NCBI RefSeq assembly: GCF_003286125.1
Contig: NZ_QMED01000019.1
Location: forward strand, 44,092 to 108,091
DNA length: 64,000 bases
Direction: 5' to 3'
From: Algibacillus agarilyticus
GTDB lineage: Bacteria; Pseudomonadota; Gammaproteobacteria; Enterobacterales; Alteromonadaceae
Shown here: piece after piece, positions 18,623 to 28,027 of the stretch
Layout of the letters: every line of letters starts with the position of its first letter
Position numbering within the stretch: the stretch's first letter is position 1
Notes under the pieces: model-generated
The model's database searches: none
Seen by the model: only the letters and a program-made list of their open reading frames with translations
Told to the model about the DNA's origin: nothing
Position numbers and translations under genes: made by a program

Positions 18623-19030
18623 ATGAATAAACAAGAAATCAATGACCTGATGTTACAAGCCGCAGGCGATGCAATTGAATTTGCAAAAAGTGAATTTGGG
18701 GTTGAGCTTGATAAAACAATGGAAAGCATCGATTTAATTGATGCGTTATTGCTCGATTGCTTGCCATTACTGAAAGATGAAGCCACCCGCGACAAAAACT
18801 TATTTACGTTATGCAATATTTTAGGCGCGTATTTAGGTGAAGTTTTTATTCACTATATTGGTGGTGAATGGTTTTACGATGAATCAGATATTAACGCCCC
18901 GACAACTTTTATTGAATTTAATGGAAAAACATTTGCTTTTCCGGGCATTTGCTACCAAAAATTAATAAATGACCCTTCGGTTAGCGTGCGTAAGTATTTT
19001 GAACTGGCGCAAGGTAAAGTAATGCAATAA
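18623..19030 (+). CDS. uncharacterised small protein (DUF3806-like?)
   Basis: This is a 135-residue soluble protein that I do not recognise firmly. The central LGAYLGEVFIHYIGGEWFYDE resembles the short LGxYLGExF...GGEW motif of small, mostly bacterial domains such as DUF3806, an inference by eye. It has no signal peptide and no catalytic motif. It is 12 bases ahead of the CBS protein and probably co-transcribed with it. Confidence 0.6.
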   Translation: MNKQEINDLMLQAAGDAIEFAKSEFGVELDKTMESIDLIDALLLDCLPLLKDEATRDKNLFTLCNILGAYLGEVFIHYIGGEWFYDESDINAPTTFIEFNGKTFAFPGICYQKLINDPSVSVRKYFELAQGKVMQ

Positions 19031-19042
19031 ATGAGGTGAACC

Positions 19043-19486
19043 ATGACGATGCAATTCGTGAAAGACATTATGACAACGGAAGTTAAGTATTTAACCACAG
19101 ATTCAAATTTATTAGATGCTCATAATTTAACCCGCGATTCAGGCATTCGTCATATCCCGATCCTTGATGCTGACACCCTTTGTTATAAAGGGTTGTTAAG
19201 TCAAAAAGCCATGGTTGCTAAAGTATTTTCTATTGTATCAACCTATGGTACAGCGAGTTTAGAACGTCGTGAAAAGAAGGTATTATTAACCGAAGTTATG
19301 AGCACAGATAATCCAACCGCGAGTGCCAATGACGACTTAAAAGTAGCAGCGGAACATTTCATTAATAAAAGATTTGGTAGTTTACCGGTTTTGGATGATG
19401 AAAATAAATTGATTGGTATTATTTCATCAAGTGACTTTGTTAGCTTAGCGCTTGATTTTTTATTGGCTCAAGATAAGCTCGCATAA
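19043..19486 (+). CDS. CBS domain pair protein
   Basis: This 147-residue protein is built of two CBS motifs only: residues 4-65 (VKDIMTTEVKYLTTDSNLLDAHNL, RHIPILD) and 80-140 (LTEVMSTDNPTASANDDLKVAAEH, FGSLPVLDDENKLIGIISSSDFV). Stand-alone CBS pairs usually bind adenine nucleotides and act as sensors; no target can be named. GAGG is spaced 6 bases from the ATG at 19043. It is followed by a strong terminator at 19493-19527. Confidence 0.88.
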   Translation: MTMQFVKDIMTTEVKYLTTDSNLLDAHNLTRDSGIRHIPILDADTLCYKGLLSQKAMVAKVFSIVSTYGTASLERREKKVLLTEVMSTDNPTASANDDLKVAAEHFINKRFGSLPVLDDENKLIGIISSSDFVSLALDFLLAQDKLA

Positions 19487-19492
19487 CTGAAT

Positions 19493-19534
19493 ATACCCAA
19501 GTGGCTTAGGTATTTAAACTTGGGTATTTTTTTA
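19493..19534 (+). terminator. rho-independent terminator after the CBS gene
   Basis: ATACCCAAGT (19493-19502) pairs with ACTTGGGTAT (19518-19527), followed by a run of seven T. Further ACTTGGGT copies follow at about 19534 and 19551, so the arm has been amplified in tandem. The arm is the same dispersed motif seen at 569 and 56222. Confidence 0.75.
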
Positions 19535-19640
19535 CTTGGGTCTTTTTTTACTTGGGTATTTTAAACAATGATACGCCGCTTACCTAAACTCAATAAAGCA
19601 GTGCTTTAAATGAGTTTAGGTCAATAAAACAGAAAACCGG

Positions 19641-20420
19641 CTATAAACCTTGAGCCGTTTTTTCTCCTTCTCTTTTCTCTTCTTCTCTTTTTTTCTCATT
19701 TTGCAGTGACAAATAATAAGAGCTCATACTTAAACCCTCTTTGAGCATGGTTAACGTACGCGAATGAAACTCACGACGATATAAAATGTAAACCACCGCC
19801 ATGCCTAAGCCAACAAATACATAAGCGTTTACAAACCAACCTAGCGCCGCTAAAGCAAAATAATAAGCACGCAAGCCATTGTTAAAATTATGCATGGCTT
19901 GATCGATTATTTTACCCGCGTTACGTGCAAAAGCTCGCTTCATTTTCACGGTTGCATTTGAGTCTTCTACATTAGGCGCAGCACCTATCATTACACCGGC
20001 AAAGCCATATTGACGCAATGACCACGTAAATTTAAAGAAGGTAAACACTAAAATAGCGCAAATAAATAAAAGCTTAAATTGAATGGCTGCTTCACTTTGT
20101 GGTTGGATCCAACTGACGGCTTCCGTCATTTTTTGTAATGTGGTAGCAGACGCCATAGCGGTTAAGGCACCGGCAATAATAAGTAAGGTTGTTGAGGCAA
20201 AAAAGTTGATATTGCGCTCTATATTCCCCATTAAAGCGGCATCTAATATTCGGTTGTCGCGCTCTAACAAATGCCGCATCCAATCAATACGATAAATAAT
20301 TAAAACACTTGATAAACATTCAGTTTTTTTAGCCATAGAGCGGGCAAAAACGGTATAACCATACCAACAGGTTAAAAACAGGACTAACCCAATAATATCC
20401 AGTATTTCAATCAAACTCAT
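19641..20420 (-). CDS. DUF599 family inner-membrane protein
   Basis: This is a 259-residue protein with about four hydrophobic segments (residues 5-25, 70-95, 113-132, 190-212). The pattern WYGYTVFAR in the first helix and RNINFFASTTLLIIAGAL at the second are typical of DUF599 proteins, whose function is unknown. The C-terminal tail is strongly charged (KKREEEKREGEK). Its start follows the stop of the GST gene directly, so the two form an operon. Confidence 0.8.
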   Translation of the reverse strand: MSLIEILDIIGLVLFLTCWYGYTVFARSMAKKTECLSSVLIIYRIDWMRHLLERDNRILDAALMGNIERNINFFASTTLLIIAGALTAMASATTLQKMTEAVSWIQPQSEAAIQFKLLFICAILVFTFFKFTWSLRQYGFAGVMIGAAPNVEDSNATVKMKRAFARNAGKIIDQAMHNFNNGLRAYYFALAALGWFVNAYVFVGLGMAVVYILYRREFHSRTLTMLKEGLSMSSYYLSLQNEKKREEEKREGEKTAQGL

Positions 20421-21080
20421 TTAACGTAAAACCCCGACATCTGCTTGTGGCATATAAGAAGGTTCTATTTTAGCGGCTTCACACCATCTCTGTACATCTT
20501 CATCTTGCATTACTTTTTTCATATAAAGTGCACAACAGGGTGACACCTTGATACCATAAGTATTAAAGCGCAATACAATCGGTGAAAACATGGCATCGGC
20601 AACACTAAAGTCACCAAATAACCATCCGCCTTGTATATTCTTTTTAGCCTTCAAATCAAAGCAACTTTGCCATATTGACTGAACTCGGTCTATTTGAATT
20701 TGGCATTGGGTTGTCAATTCAATTTGCCGCTGCTGACGAATGTTCATTGGCATGGTTTTTCTAATATGATGAAAACCCGAATGCATTTCAGCACTCACCG
20801 AACGAGCAAGCGCTCTTATTTTTTTATCTTGCGGCCAAACGCTGGGTTTTATTTCAGCGATATATTCTGCAATTGCTAATGAATCGCCAATGCATAATTC
20901 ATCATCAATTAAACAGGGCACTGTGCCCATAGCGGAATAAGCGAGAATTTGCTGTTTAAATGCAGCAAAATCACTTAAATCGAGTAACACCTCAGAAAAT
21001 GAAAGGCCTGATTTTTGCAATACCAGCCAAGCCCTCAAAGACCAAGACGAGTAATTTTTATTACCCATTAACAACTGCAT
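20421..21080 (-). CDS. glutathione S-transferase family protein
   Basis: This 219-residue cytosolic protein starts MQLLMGNKNYSSWSLRAWLVL, the thioredoxin-fold N-terminus of a bacterial GST subgroup. The loop MGTVPCLIDDELCIGDSLAIAEYIAE holds the cis-Pro and the glutathione-binding Asp-Ser. In the helical domain FGDFSVADAMFSPIVLRF carries the N-capping Asp. It is the first gene of a pair with the DUF599 gene. The substrate is unknown. Confidence 0.85.
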   Translation of the reverse strand: MQLLMGNKNYSSWSLRAWLVLQKSGLSFSEVLLDLSDFAAFKQQILAYSAMGTVPCLIDDELCIGDSLAIAEYIAEIKPSVWPQDKKIRALARSVSAEMHSGFHHIRKTMPMNIRQQRQIELTTQCQIQIDRVQSIWQSCFDLKAKKNIQGGWLFGDFSVADAMFSPIVLRFNTYGIKVSPCCALYMKKVMQDEDVQRWCEAAKIEPSYMPQADVGVLR

Positions 21081-21111
21081 ATTATTTCCTTATTACGTCT
21101 GTTGTTATAAT

Positions 21112-21166
21112 TTAGACCCAAGTGACTTCAAGATCCGAGTTCGGCATCTTAAAATCACTTGTCTAT
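21112..21166. terminator. hairpin between nhaA and the GST gene
   Basis: TAGA..CAAGTGA pairs with TCACTTG-TCTA, with further pairing AAGAT/ATCTT inside. It lies 10 bases beyond the nhaA stop and includes the dispersed CCCAAGTGACTTCAAGAT motif. There is no long T-run, so the terminator role is inferred. Confidence 0.45.
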
Positions 21167-21175
21167 AACAGTCAG

Positions 21176-22381
21176 TTAATGTGCCTTGGTCACACCTTGT
21201 TCATTGTTAAGGCTTTCTTTAGGTAATACTTTTCTTAAAACCAAGAAGCCTAAAAGTCCTGATACCAGTGAGCCAATAATAATACCTAACCTTTCATCAA
21301 ATAATAAATTAGTTCCGGTTTCTTCAAACGCTAACGAGCCAATAAACATACTCATGGTAAAACCAACACCACACAGTAATGACACACCATAAAGCATTTT
21401 TAGATTTAAGTTTTTAGGCAGTGATATCCATTTTAACTTAATAAGCACCCAGCAAAAACCAAATACACCAATCTGTTTACCCATCACTAACCCCAGTGCG
21501 ATACCCAACGGAACAGGATGCATGACTTGCTCAATACCCACGCCGGCTAACGAAATACCCGAATTAGCAAACGCAAAGATAGGTAATACAAAAAAGGCAA
21601 CCACTGAATGAAGGTCATGCTCTAGATCACGCAATGGTGATTTGCTTGGGTCTTTTGGATCACGCATCGGGATAAACATCGCTAACACAACGCCAGCTAA
21701 AGTCGCGTGAACCCCGCTTTTTAATACCGCCATCCACATAATGGTGCCAATCAATAAATAGGGCGTTAAATTGGTACATTTTCGCAGCTTTAATACCGCT
21801 AATCCCGCAATACAGCAGGCCGCAATAATAAGTGCCAATGCTGATATTTTGCTGGTATAAAACAAAGCAATAATAATAATGGCACCAATATCATCAAATA
21901 TGGCTAACGACACTAAAAATATTTTTAACGCAACCGGCACACGAGTGCCCAATAACGTTAAAATACCTAAGGCAAAAGCGATATCAGTTGCAGCGGGGAT
22001 AGCCCAGCCTTCAATAGCCAGTGGGTCATCATAATTAAAATAAAGATAAATAAGGCTCGGTACTATCATTCCGCCTAATGCACCTACAGCCGGTAACGTG
22101 ATTGCTCGCCAATCCGACAACTCACCTTCAAGCAATTCCCCTTTTAATTCCATGCCAACTAAGAAAAAGAACACGGCCATTAGCCCATCATTTATCCAGA
22201 GAATAAGTGGTTTATCAATACCAAAACTACCCACCATAACGGTCACTGGCATTTCAATAAGTTGAGCATAATAAGGCGCTAAATCTGTGTTAGCCGCAAT
22301 CATGGCTAAAATAGCCGTCAACATCAGTAATACACCCGCAGCGGATTCGCTGTGAAAAAACCTTTTTAATTCTTCAGACAT
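21176..22381 (-). CDS. nhaA: Na+/H+ antiporter NhaA
   Basis: This is a 401-residue inner-membrane antiporter that expels Na+ for H+ and supports pH and salt balance, fitting a marine host. About 12 hydrophobic segments are present. FFHSESAAGVLLMLTAILAMIAANT opens the protein, LVGMELKGELLEGEL follows, and AAATDIAFALGILTLLG (here PAATDIAFALGILTLLG) holds the first ion-binding Asp. The second Asp lies in LAIFDDIGAIIIIALFY. Both binding aspartates are therefore intact. A purine-rich AGGAGGAAATA precedes the ATG. It is transcribed alone. Confidence 0.95.
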   Translation of the reverse strand: MSEELKRFFHSESAAGVLLMLTAILAMIAANTDLAPYYAQLIEMPVTVMVGSFGIDKPLILWINDGLMAVFFFLVGMELKGELLEGELSDWRAITLPAVGALGGMIVPSLIYLYFNYDDPLAIEGWAIPAATDIAFALGILTLLGTRVPVALKIFLVSLAIFDDIGAIIIIALFYTSKISALALIIAACCIAGLAVLKLRKCTNLTPYLLIGTIMWMAVLKSGVHATLAGVVLAMFIPMRDPKDPSKSPLRDLEHDLHSVVAFFVLPIFAFANSGISLAGVGIEQVMHPVPLGIALGLVMGKQIGVFGFCWVLIKLKWISLPKNLNLKMLYGVSLLCGVGFTMSMFIGSLAFEETGTNLLFDERLGIIIGSLVSGLLGFLVLRKVLPKESLNNEQGVTKAH

Positions 22382-23009
22382 TATTTCCTCCTTTTTTTAC
22401 ATAGACATAATATGTCATAAGCGACTGCAAAATTAAATTTAATTTTAACTTTTTAACAAAATAATATTAAATTTTGGCTATGGATTTTTATCTTTAAATT
22501 AAAATGCTTAAAAAACGATCACAAAGTGATTTTAATATGTGTTGATGACCTAATTCTTTATATTTTGGTTCATAAGTTCAAAAGTATAATTAAGCGCAAC
22601 ATTCAAAAAGGCAGGAAGCTAGGGCGTGTTTATCTTTGTCGTATCGATTTTGTTCAATTCCAAAGCGTTTTGATCGCGGCATTGGCTTGATGGCATAGTG
22701 GTTCTACGTCAAAAGCCAATAACAAAGAGCAAAACCTTTTGGATTGAACCCAAAGGGCAGCGCATTTGCACTATTTCTACTATGTTGCCCCACATGGATG
22801 TGGGGTAAGGTGACTTTGCAGGAGCATAAAGTCTTTATCGCTCTTTTATGTAGAATTACTACACCGCAATCGCTCTGCCTTGTATAAATCGTGCAAATAC
22901 GGCTGCAAAAGCATACACAAAAGATAAACACGCCCTAGGCAAAAGCCTAGCGTTAAAATGATGGAAGTGATGAAACGACTATAATATACCCTCAATGAGT
23001 TGGTATAAA
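22382..23009. other. gene-free stretch holding a CTAG-flanked MITE
   Basis: The first 230 bases are very AT-rich and should hold the nhaA promoter. From 22623 to 22934 a non-coding element with inverted ends is inserted. Open frames inside it are short and have no start signals. Confidence 0.5.
22623..22934. mobile_element. MITE-like element, family B (312 bp, CTAG target duplication)
   Basis: The ends GGCGTGTTTATCTTT and AAAGATAAACACGCC are perfect 15-bp inverted repeats. CTAG stands on both sides (22619-22622 and 22935-22938), as expected for a 4-bp target duplication of the YTAR type made by IS5-like transposases. No transposase frame lies inside, so it is a non-autonomous element. Confidence 0.75.
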
Positions 23010-24809
23010 TTACCTTGCTAATGCAGCCAACACATAAACCAAAGGGGCGTTCCAATTAATGGCAACTTCATTAGTTGAAAAACTGCACCAATCATCTAAA
23101 TAAGTTAGCGCAGGTGCATTGGAATCATATCGGCAACCATCTTGCTGTCCATTATGAGGCCCCCCTGCAAGCAAACCGGGTATCGGAGCATTAATGGTAT
23201 CAGCAGCAGAGACGCGGTGGTGAATATTTAAAGGTGAACGCTCACCGACACCGGTCACAAACGAATACCCCGTTGGGTTTCGACCTAAAATATAATCAGC
23301 TAAACCTAATGCGGCATGCTTAAATTTAATCTCATTGGTTAATTGATAAGCTTGTAATAAGATAATGGCTTTATTGAGTGCCGTTGCGTTACTTCCCCAA
23401 ACAAAGTCACTCTCAATCATCGGGATCAAAAACGCAGAATCTGTGTATTGCTGATAATACGTTTCGGCTAACCCAACAATGGCATGACCCGCCGCATCAA
23501 TGGCATTAATATCAAAATCGGTTTTAGATTGATTAGCTAACGTTATATAACTTAACCCCGCTACGTATCCCCAACTCGGCGCACTAATATCAGTAGCATT
23601 ACGATTGATCGCCTCTAAATATTGGCTATTTGCCGTTGTAATATAGAGTTCAGTGGCGGCCCAGCGAAACTCATCTTGAAAAAAGTTGTCACCGTATTCA
23701 CCACTTTCAACATCACTAGGTTGTTGATAAACCACGTTAGGGTTTGCAACGGCCCATGCCCAAGCATTTTGCGCGGCGGTTAACCATTGTGCGCTTAATT
23801 CAGGGTAAAAAGGTTTATACACTCGGCTCGCTTGTGCAAGCACGGCAGCAAAATCTAATGTAGCAGCCGTTGATTTACCAATCACGTAACGTGCTCGTTG
23901 ATCAGCTGCGGGCATTTCGATACCCGGCCACCCTAATGTGGTCAGCTTATGATAAACACCGCCATCGTTATCTTGCATTGTTTGTAACCAATCAAGATTC
24001 CATTTAACCTCATCTAAAATATCTGGAACGGTGTTGCCCGATTCAGGAATATTGATATCACGGTTAGTGAAAAAATCGTCATAATGCTCATAGGCGGCCA
24101 GAAGTGTATAAGTTGCGATACCCGAATTAACGACATATTTACCGTAATCACCGGCATCGTACCAACCTTTACTCGACGATATAATACTGCCTGCAGGCCG
24201 TTCATTTGTTGCGGCCGACGCATGCACAATCACGTTAGTATCTGCATGGCCTGCCGTTCGAACCCAATCACCGCCATGAGACGCTAATATAGAATGACTT
24301 GAGCGATTATAATAAAACGCTTTTAGTGCTTGATCTGATAAGCTTTGATACAGATCTGAGTTTATAGAAAACGCAGACGAATCAGCAATACCAGCCACTT
24401 TTACTCGATAAACACCCGTTGCGGTAAAATCACTGAAATCAGCCAATTTATACTTAATGCTACCAGACGGTTGCCAATGGCTAGCAGCGCTTAATGCTCC
24501 CGTAAACGCCACCGCGCCATTTTGGTTTATCAGTTCAAATTGTGTTGCCGCCACATCAGGCACTAAAGCCGATTTAAGCGCCAACGGTAAGTAACCTACT
24601 TGGTTGAGTTTAATCAAATCGCTACTGACACTCGGCGCGTCGGGCGTTGAAGTATCCGGTGTTGAAGGCGGTGTTGGCACATCCGTGTTGCCATCTGCCG
24701 GTGAGCTAGGGTTAACATCAACAGGTGCCGAAGCTGAACCACTACTGCCACAACCGGTAAAAAATAAACATGAGCTTAAAAACAAAGCTAATTTAGATTG
24801 AGTGTGCAT
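23010..24809 (-). CDS. GH9 family endoglucanase-like lipoprotein
   Basis: This is a 599-residue secreted beta-glucanase of glycoside hydrolase family 9, acting on beta-1,4-glucan (cellulose or mixed-linkage glucan). The lipobox FTGC ends the signal peptide (about residue 20) and a Pro/Thr/Ser-rich linker runs to about residue 60. An N-terminal Ig-like CelD_N domain follows (IKLNQVGYLPLALKSALV to about 150), then the (alpha/alpha)6 barrel. WYDAGDYGKYVVNSG (about residue 213) carries the catalytic-base Asp pair, and STNEVAINWNAPLVYVLA near the end holds the acid Glu (about residue 579). GAGG is 8 bases before the ATG at 24809, so the TTG six bases upstream was not used. It lies after the GH3 gene but has its own 112-base leader with a LacI-type palindrome. 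Confidence 0.9.
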   Translation of the reverse strand: MHTQSKLALFLSSCLFFTGCGSSGSASAPVDVNPSSPADGNTDVPTPPSTPDTSTPDAPSVSSDLIKLNQVGYLPLALKSALVPDVAATQFELINQNGAVAFTGALSAASHWQPSGSIKYKLADFSDFTATGVYRVKVAGIADSSAFSINSDLYQSLSDQALKAFYYNRSSHSILASHGGDWVRTAGHADTNVIVHASAATNERPAGSIISSSKGWYDAGDYGKYVVNSGIATYTLLAAYEHYDDFFTNRDINIPESGNTVPDILDEVKWNLDWLQTMQDNDGGVYHKLTTLGWPGIEMPAADQRARYVIGKSTAATLDFAAVLAQASRVYKPFYPELSAQWLTAAQNAWAWAVANPNVVYQQPSDVESGEYGDNFFQDEFRWAATELYITTANSQYLEAINRNATDISAPSWGYVAGLSYITLANQSKTDFDINAIDAAGHAIVGLAETYYQQYTDSAFLIPMIESDFVWGSNATALNKAIILLQAYQLTNEIKFKHAALGLADYILGRNPTGYSFVTGVGERSPLNIHHRVSAADTINAPIPGLLAGGPHNGQQDGCRYDSNAPALTYLDDWCSFSTNEVAINWNAPLVYVLAALAR

Positions 24810-24881
24810 AGACAAAACCTCAAAATATAAAATAAGTCAGCATGGCGACACGGCTTTATAGCGTTAATGTGTAAACCATGC

Positions 24882-24895
24882 TGTAAACGTTTAAA
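24882..24895. promoter_or_regulatory. LacI-type operator candidate before the GH9 gene
   Basis: TGTAAACGTTTAAA contains the perfect 10-bp palindrome TAAACGTTTA with a central CG, the general shape of LacI-family operators. It is 73 bases upstream of the GH9 start, between the two hydrolase genes. No LacI gene is in the window, so the regulator is unknown. Confidence 0.4.
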
Positions 24896-24921
24896 TCAAA
24901 TATCGATTCACAATATGTGCA

Positions 24922-27519
24922 TTAATCACGACATTGGATATCGGCAGTTAATGCTTTATCAGTGGTATAACTCACATTCGCAACGCGCACTTTAGCCTCA
25001 TGCTGACTCGTCATAATAAAAGGCGCACTGCTGCGTTCAAATTCAACGCCTTTTTTAGCAAAACATAACAAATCAATAGAGACTGAGTTCCATGTTTTTA
25101 AAGGCATGCTACTCAGGATAGGTCGAATATCTACTTTCCCACAAGCATTGACGGTACAGCCGGCTTCAACATATAAAGGACCGGTCGGTTGATGCTCAAT
25201 CCGAATATCAAATGTCATCGCGGCATTAGCAACCAAGTAGTTTGACAAATCTTCACGATACCAACCCGAAGTCACATAGATAGAGGCTTCTTGTGAACCA
25301 TCCCATGTGAATTCTTTGGCATCACCTTGTACCGCTTTGTCCGCTTCTATCATAGATAAACCATCTATTTTGCCGACTGGCGTATAAATATCTTTTCGCT
25401 CGCTCGTGTTTCTTAAAACGTAATTCCAGTTATGTAAAGGTCGACCTTTCATCACCTCATAAGGCGCATTGTTATCAACGGTGATCACATAATCATTAAT
25501 CGTCTCTAATGTGGTTAACGTTTGATTATCGCTGTAAGTTAAACCGTAGCCATAAGCAAATAATGGATCATAATCTGTATCAAAGCGATTTAAGACAACC
25601 TGCGAGGCTTTTTTAGGCCATGAGAAAGAGAGCTTACCTTTAAAGTCGTGATTAACTTCATCTGCTGCATTTTTCAAAATAACATCAGCAATACCAATAC
25701 CTTCACTACCCGGCAACCATGCAGCCACAAACGCGTCTGAGGCATTGATTTCACGATTCATCCACAACGGTCGCCCCGATAAAAAGACGGATACAACCGG
25801 AATACCTTGCGCTTTTAACGATTCCAGTAAATGCGCATCACGATGCGAAAAAGGTTGGTAAGCAATCGACTTTAAATCACCAAACCATTCTGCATAGGGA
25901 TTTTCACCAAATACAACAATAGCAACATCCGGTTTTTCATTATAGGTACCATCAGCACTTAGTGTTACCTTGCCGCCTGCACCTTCAACATATTGCTTTA
26001 CCCCATCATAAATTGACGTACCGCCCGGAAAATCTGATTTTTGATTACCTTCACCGGTCCAATTAATTGTCCAGCCACCCGTTTGCTTACTCATATTATC
26101 GGCACCATCGCCAGCTAACAAAATATGCTGCTTACGGGATAACGGTAAAATTTGCTTATTATTTTTAAGCAAAACCAAAGATTCTTGCACTGCTTGACGT
26201 GCAATAGTTCGATGCTCTGGTGCGCCTAACAGTTCAACTTTATTGGCATATTTGCGTTTAGACGGTAAACCTTTATTAAATAAACCTGAACGTAATTTCA
26301 CGCGTAAAATACGGCTAACCGCATCATCGATGCGCGATTCAGGAATCACACCGTCTTTGACTTGTTTAACGGTATTCGTAATAAAGGCTTTCCAATCTTC
26401 TACAACCATAAACATATCAAGCCCTGCGTTAACGGCTTGCGGACAATTATCATTGGTGCACCCCGGAATTTTAGCGTGCGAATTCCAATCGCCTACAACA
26501 AAACCATCAAAACCTAATTTACCTTTCAGCACATCAGTTAGTAGATACTTACTGCCATGTAATCGATGACCATGCCACATATTGTGCGAAGCCATCACAC
26601 TTTGAACACCCGCTTTTAGCGCCGGAAAATAAGCGGCAGCATGATGGTCAATAAGATCTTGTTCATTATCTAAATTGTCACCTTGATCGATCCCTTTATC
26701 GGTTCCACCATCACCAACCCAATGCTTAGCGGTCGCATAGATATGATCATCATCTAAAAACGACGATGTACCCACCACGCCTTGCATACCGGTCACCATT
26801 TGGCCTGAATATGCAGCAACGATTTCAGGATCTTCCGAATAACCTTCGTAAGTCCGCCCCCAGCGATCATCCCTAACAACAGCCAACGTCGGTGCAAATG
26901 TCCAATCGATGCCCGCCAGTAAAACTTCTTTAGCCGTTGCGTGACCAATTTTTTGGATTAACTCAGGGTTACGCATCGCGCCCAATCCAATATTATGTGG
27001 GTAAAGGGTTGCGCCTATAAATTTGTTATTACCATGAACCGCATCAATACCATACGTAACCGGAATAGGTAAACGCCCATTTTGTGTATCCATTGAGGCG
27101 ATATAAAGCTCGTCCATAAATGACACCCAGTCACTTACGCTCGCGTTACGATTATTATGTAAAAAAGTGCCGCCGCCGTTTAATACCGACCCCAAATGAT
27201 AGGTTTTGACATCATCAGGGGTAACCCAAGTGATCTCAGCCTGTACCATTTGACCCACTTTTTGCTCAATCGACATTTTAGCTAACCAAGCTTTTATTTG
27301 GCTTTCAACTTTTGGATCCGTTTTTATAGGCGACTCAAACGTTGGCCACAAATCAATGTTTCCAGTACCACTATTCAAATCTTGATTAGCATTAGGGTTT
27401 AAACTCATATCAGAGACTGAATTCGTTTTATCAGCAATGCTTGCTGATTTATTATCATCGCTACAGGCCGTTATCAAACCTATAAACAAAAAGACAGTGC
27501 TTAATTTTTTTATCATCAT
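24922..27519 (-). CDS. GH3 family exo-beta-glucosidase/glucanase, lipoprotein
   Basis: This is an 865-residue GH3 enzyme of the ExoP type (exo-1,3/1,4-beta-glucanase of marine bacteria). The lipobox LITACS places it at a membrane surface. Domain 1 is a TIM barrel (about residues 85-430) with KHWVGDGGTDKGIDQGD and the nucleophile Asp in FVVGDWNSHAKIPGC (about residue 345). Domain 2 is the alpha/beta sandwich starting ESLVLLKNNKQILPL, with VVFGENPYAEWFGD. The C-terminal 200 residues are a beta-sandwich typical of ExoP and may bind carbohydrate. I chose the ATG at 27519, spaced 6 bases from GAG, rather than 27537. Its promoter area holds an inverted repeat of CGTTCAAATA shared with the TonB/GH3 locus. 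Confidence 0.9.
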   Translation of the reverse strand: MMIKKLSTVFLFIGLITACSDDNKSASIADKTNSVSDMSLNPNANQDLNSGTGNIDLWPTFESPIKTDPKVESQIKAWLAKMSIEQKVGQMVQAEITWVTPDDVKTYHLGSVLNGGGTFLHNNRNASVSDWVSFMDELYIASMDTQNGRLPIPVTYGIDAVHGNNKFIGATLYPHNIGLGAMRNPELIQKIGHATAKEVLLAGIDWTFAPTLAVVRDDRWGRTYEGYSEDPEIVAAYSGQMVTGMQGVVGTSSFLDDDHIYATAKHWVGDGGTDKGIDQGDNLDNEQDLIDHHAAAYFPALKAGVQSVMASHNMWHGHRLHGSKYLLTDVLKGKLGFDGFVVGDWNSHAKIPGCTNDNCPQAVNAGLDMFMVVEDWKAFITNTVKQVKDGVIPESRIDDAVSRILRVKLRSGLFNKGLPSKRKYANKVELLGAPEHRTIARQAVQESLVLLKNNKQILPLSRKQHILLAGDGADNMSKQTGGWTINWTGEGNQKSDFPGGTSIYDGVKQYVEGAGGKVTLSADGTYNEKPDVAIVVFGENPYAEWFGDLKSIAYQPFSHRDAHLLESLKAQGIPVVSVFLSGRPLWMNREINASDAFVAAWLPGSEGIGIADVILKNAADEVNHDFKGKLSFSWPKKASQVVLNRFDTDYDPLFAYGYGLTYSDNQTLTTLETINDYVITVDNNAPYEVMKGRPLHNWNYVLRNTSERKDIYTPVGKIDGLSMIEADKAVQGDAKEFTWDGSQEASIYVTSGWYREDLSNYLVANAAMTFDIRIEHQPTGPLYVEAGCTVNACGKVDIRPILSSMPLKTWNSVSIDLLCFAKKGVEFERSSAPFIMTSQHEAKVRVANVSYTTDKALTADIQCRD

Positions 27520-27575
27520 ATTTTTCTCTATTATCATAAAGCCTGCTCAATTTTTGTTTATATGCGCCCCTATGT

Positions 27576-27631
27576 CGTTCAAATAGCGGCTTTATACGTA
27601 CAAATATAAGTTCACAACCTGTATTTGAACG
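27576..27631. promoter_or_regulatory. inverted CGTTCAAATA / TATTTGAACG repeat before the GH3 gene
   Basis: CGTTCAAATA (27576-27585) and TATTTGAACG (27622-27631) are perfect 10-bp inverted copies separated by 36 bases. The same half-site makes palindromes at 33184-33195 and 33617-33632 in the divergent TonB receptor/GH3 promoter. It is probably bound by the regulator of this glucan locus. Confidence 0.5.
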
Positions 27632-27636
27632 CTTTT

Positions 27637-27849
27637 TATAGTCAAAGCGATCGGGTTTTAGGGGCAGGTTTCTAGTTCCAGTACTTACATCCATGTCAGC
27701 AAAGCCGTCAAAGCTACCGCGTCCAGCTCTCGCCCCTTACCTGCATCCATGCAGGCAAGCTTCGAGACGCCATGAGCATATGCTCTACAATGTGATTGGG
27801 GCGAGTAAGCGCTGACAATGAACCATAAAACCTGAGCGAGAAGACTATA
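27637..27849 (+). mobile_element. MITE-like element, family A copy 2 (213 bp)
   Basis: It has the same ends and the same right half as the 129-bp copies at 7125 and 61739. An additional segment of about 84 bases (about 27665-27752) follows the left end, with a duplicated GCCGTCAA at the joint. Either this is the longer ancestral form and the others are deleted, or it gained an insert. Confidence 0.7.
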
Positions 27850-28027
27850 CAAGATCAAAATAGTTAAACGAGTTAGCCTCATTAAACTATTTAATCTGAC
27901 GTTAAGGTCAATTAAGATCTAGTCAAATAGACTGTAAACAAGCTATGATTAAATAGCTCACAGTTGGGTATAAAAAAACACTAAAACACGGTCCTACAAT
28001 AAAAATGATAAAAAGGTTTCAAATTAA

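Larger units (their letters stand above)
27520..28027. other. divergent promoter region between GH3 and AraC-type genes
   Basis: This 500-base gap holds the CGTTCAAATA inverted repeat, the MITE copy, and an AT-rich leader before the GTG start of the regulator. No coding sequence was seen. Confidence 0.4.

Noticed and set aside
22704-22931. 75-codon minus-strand frame
   Set aside because: It lies wholly inside the CTAG-flanked MITE, has no ribosome binding site and no transposase-like motif.
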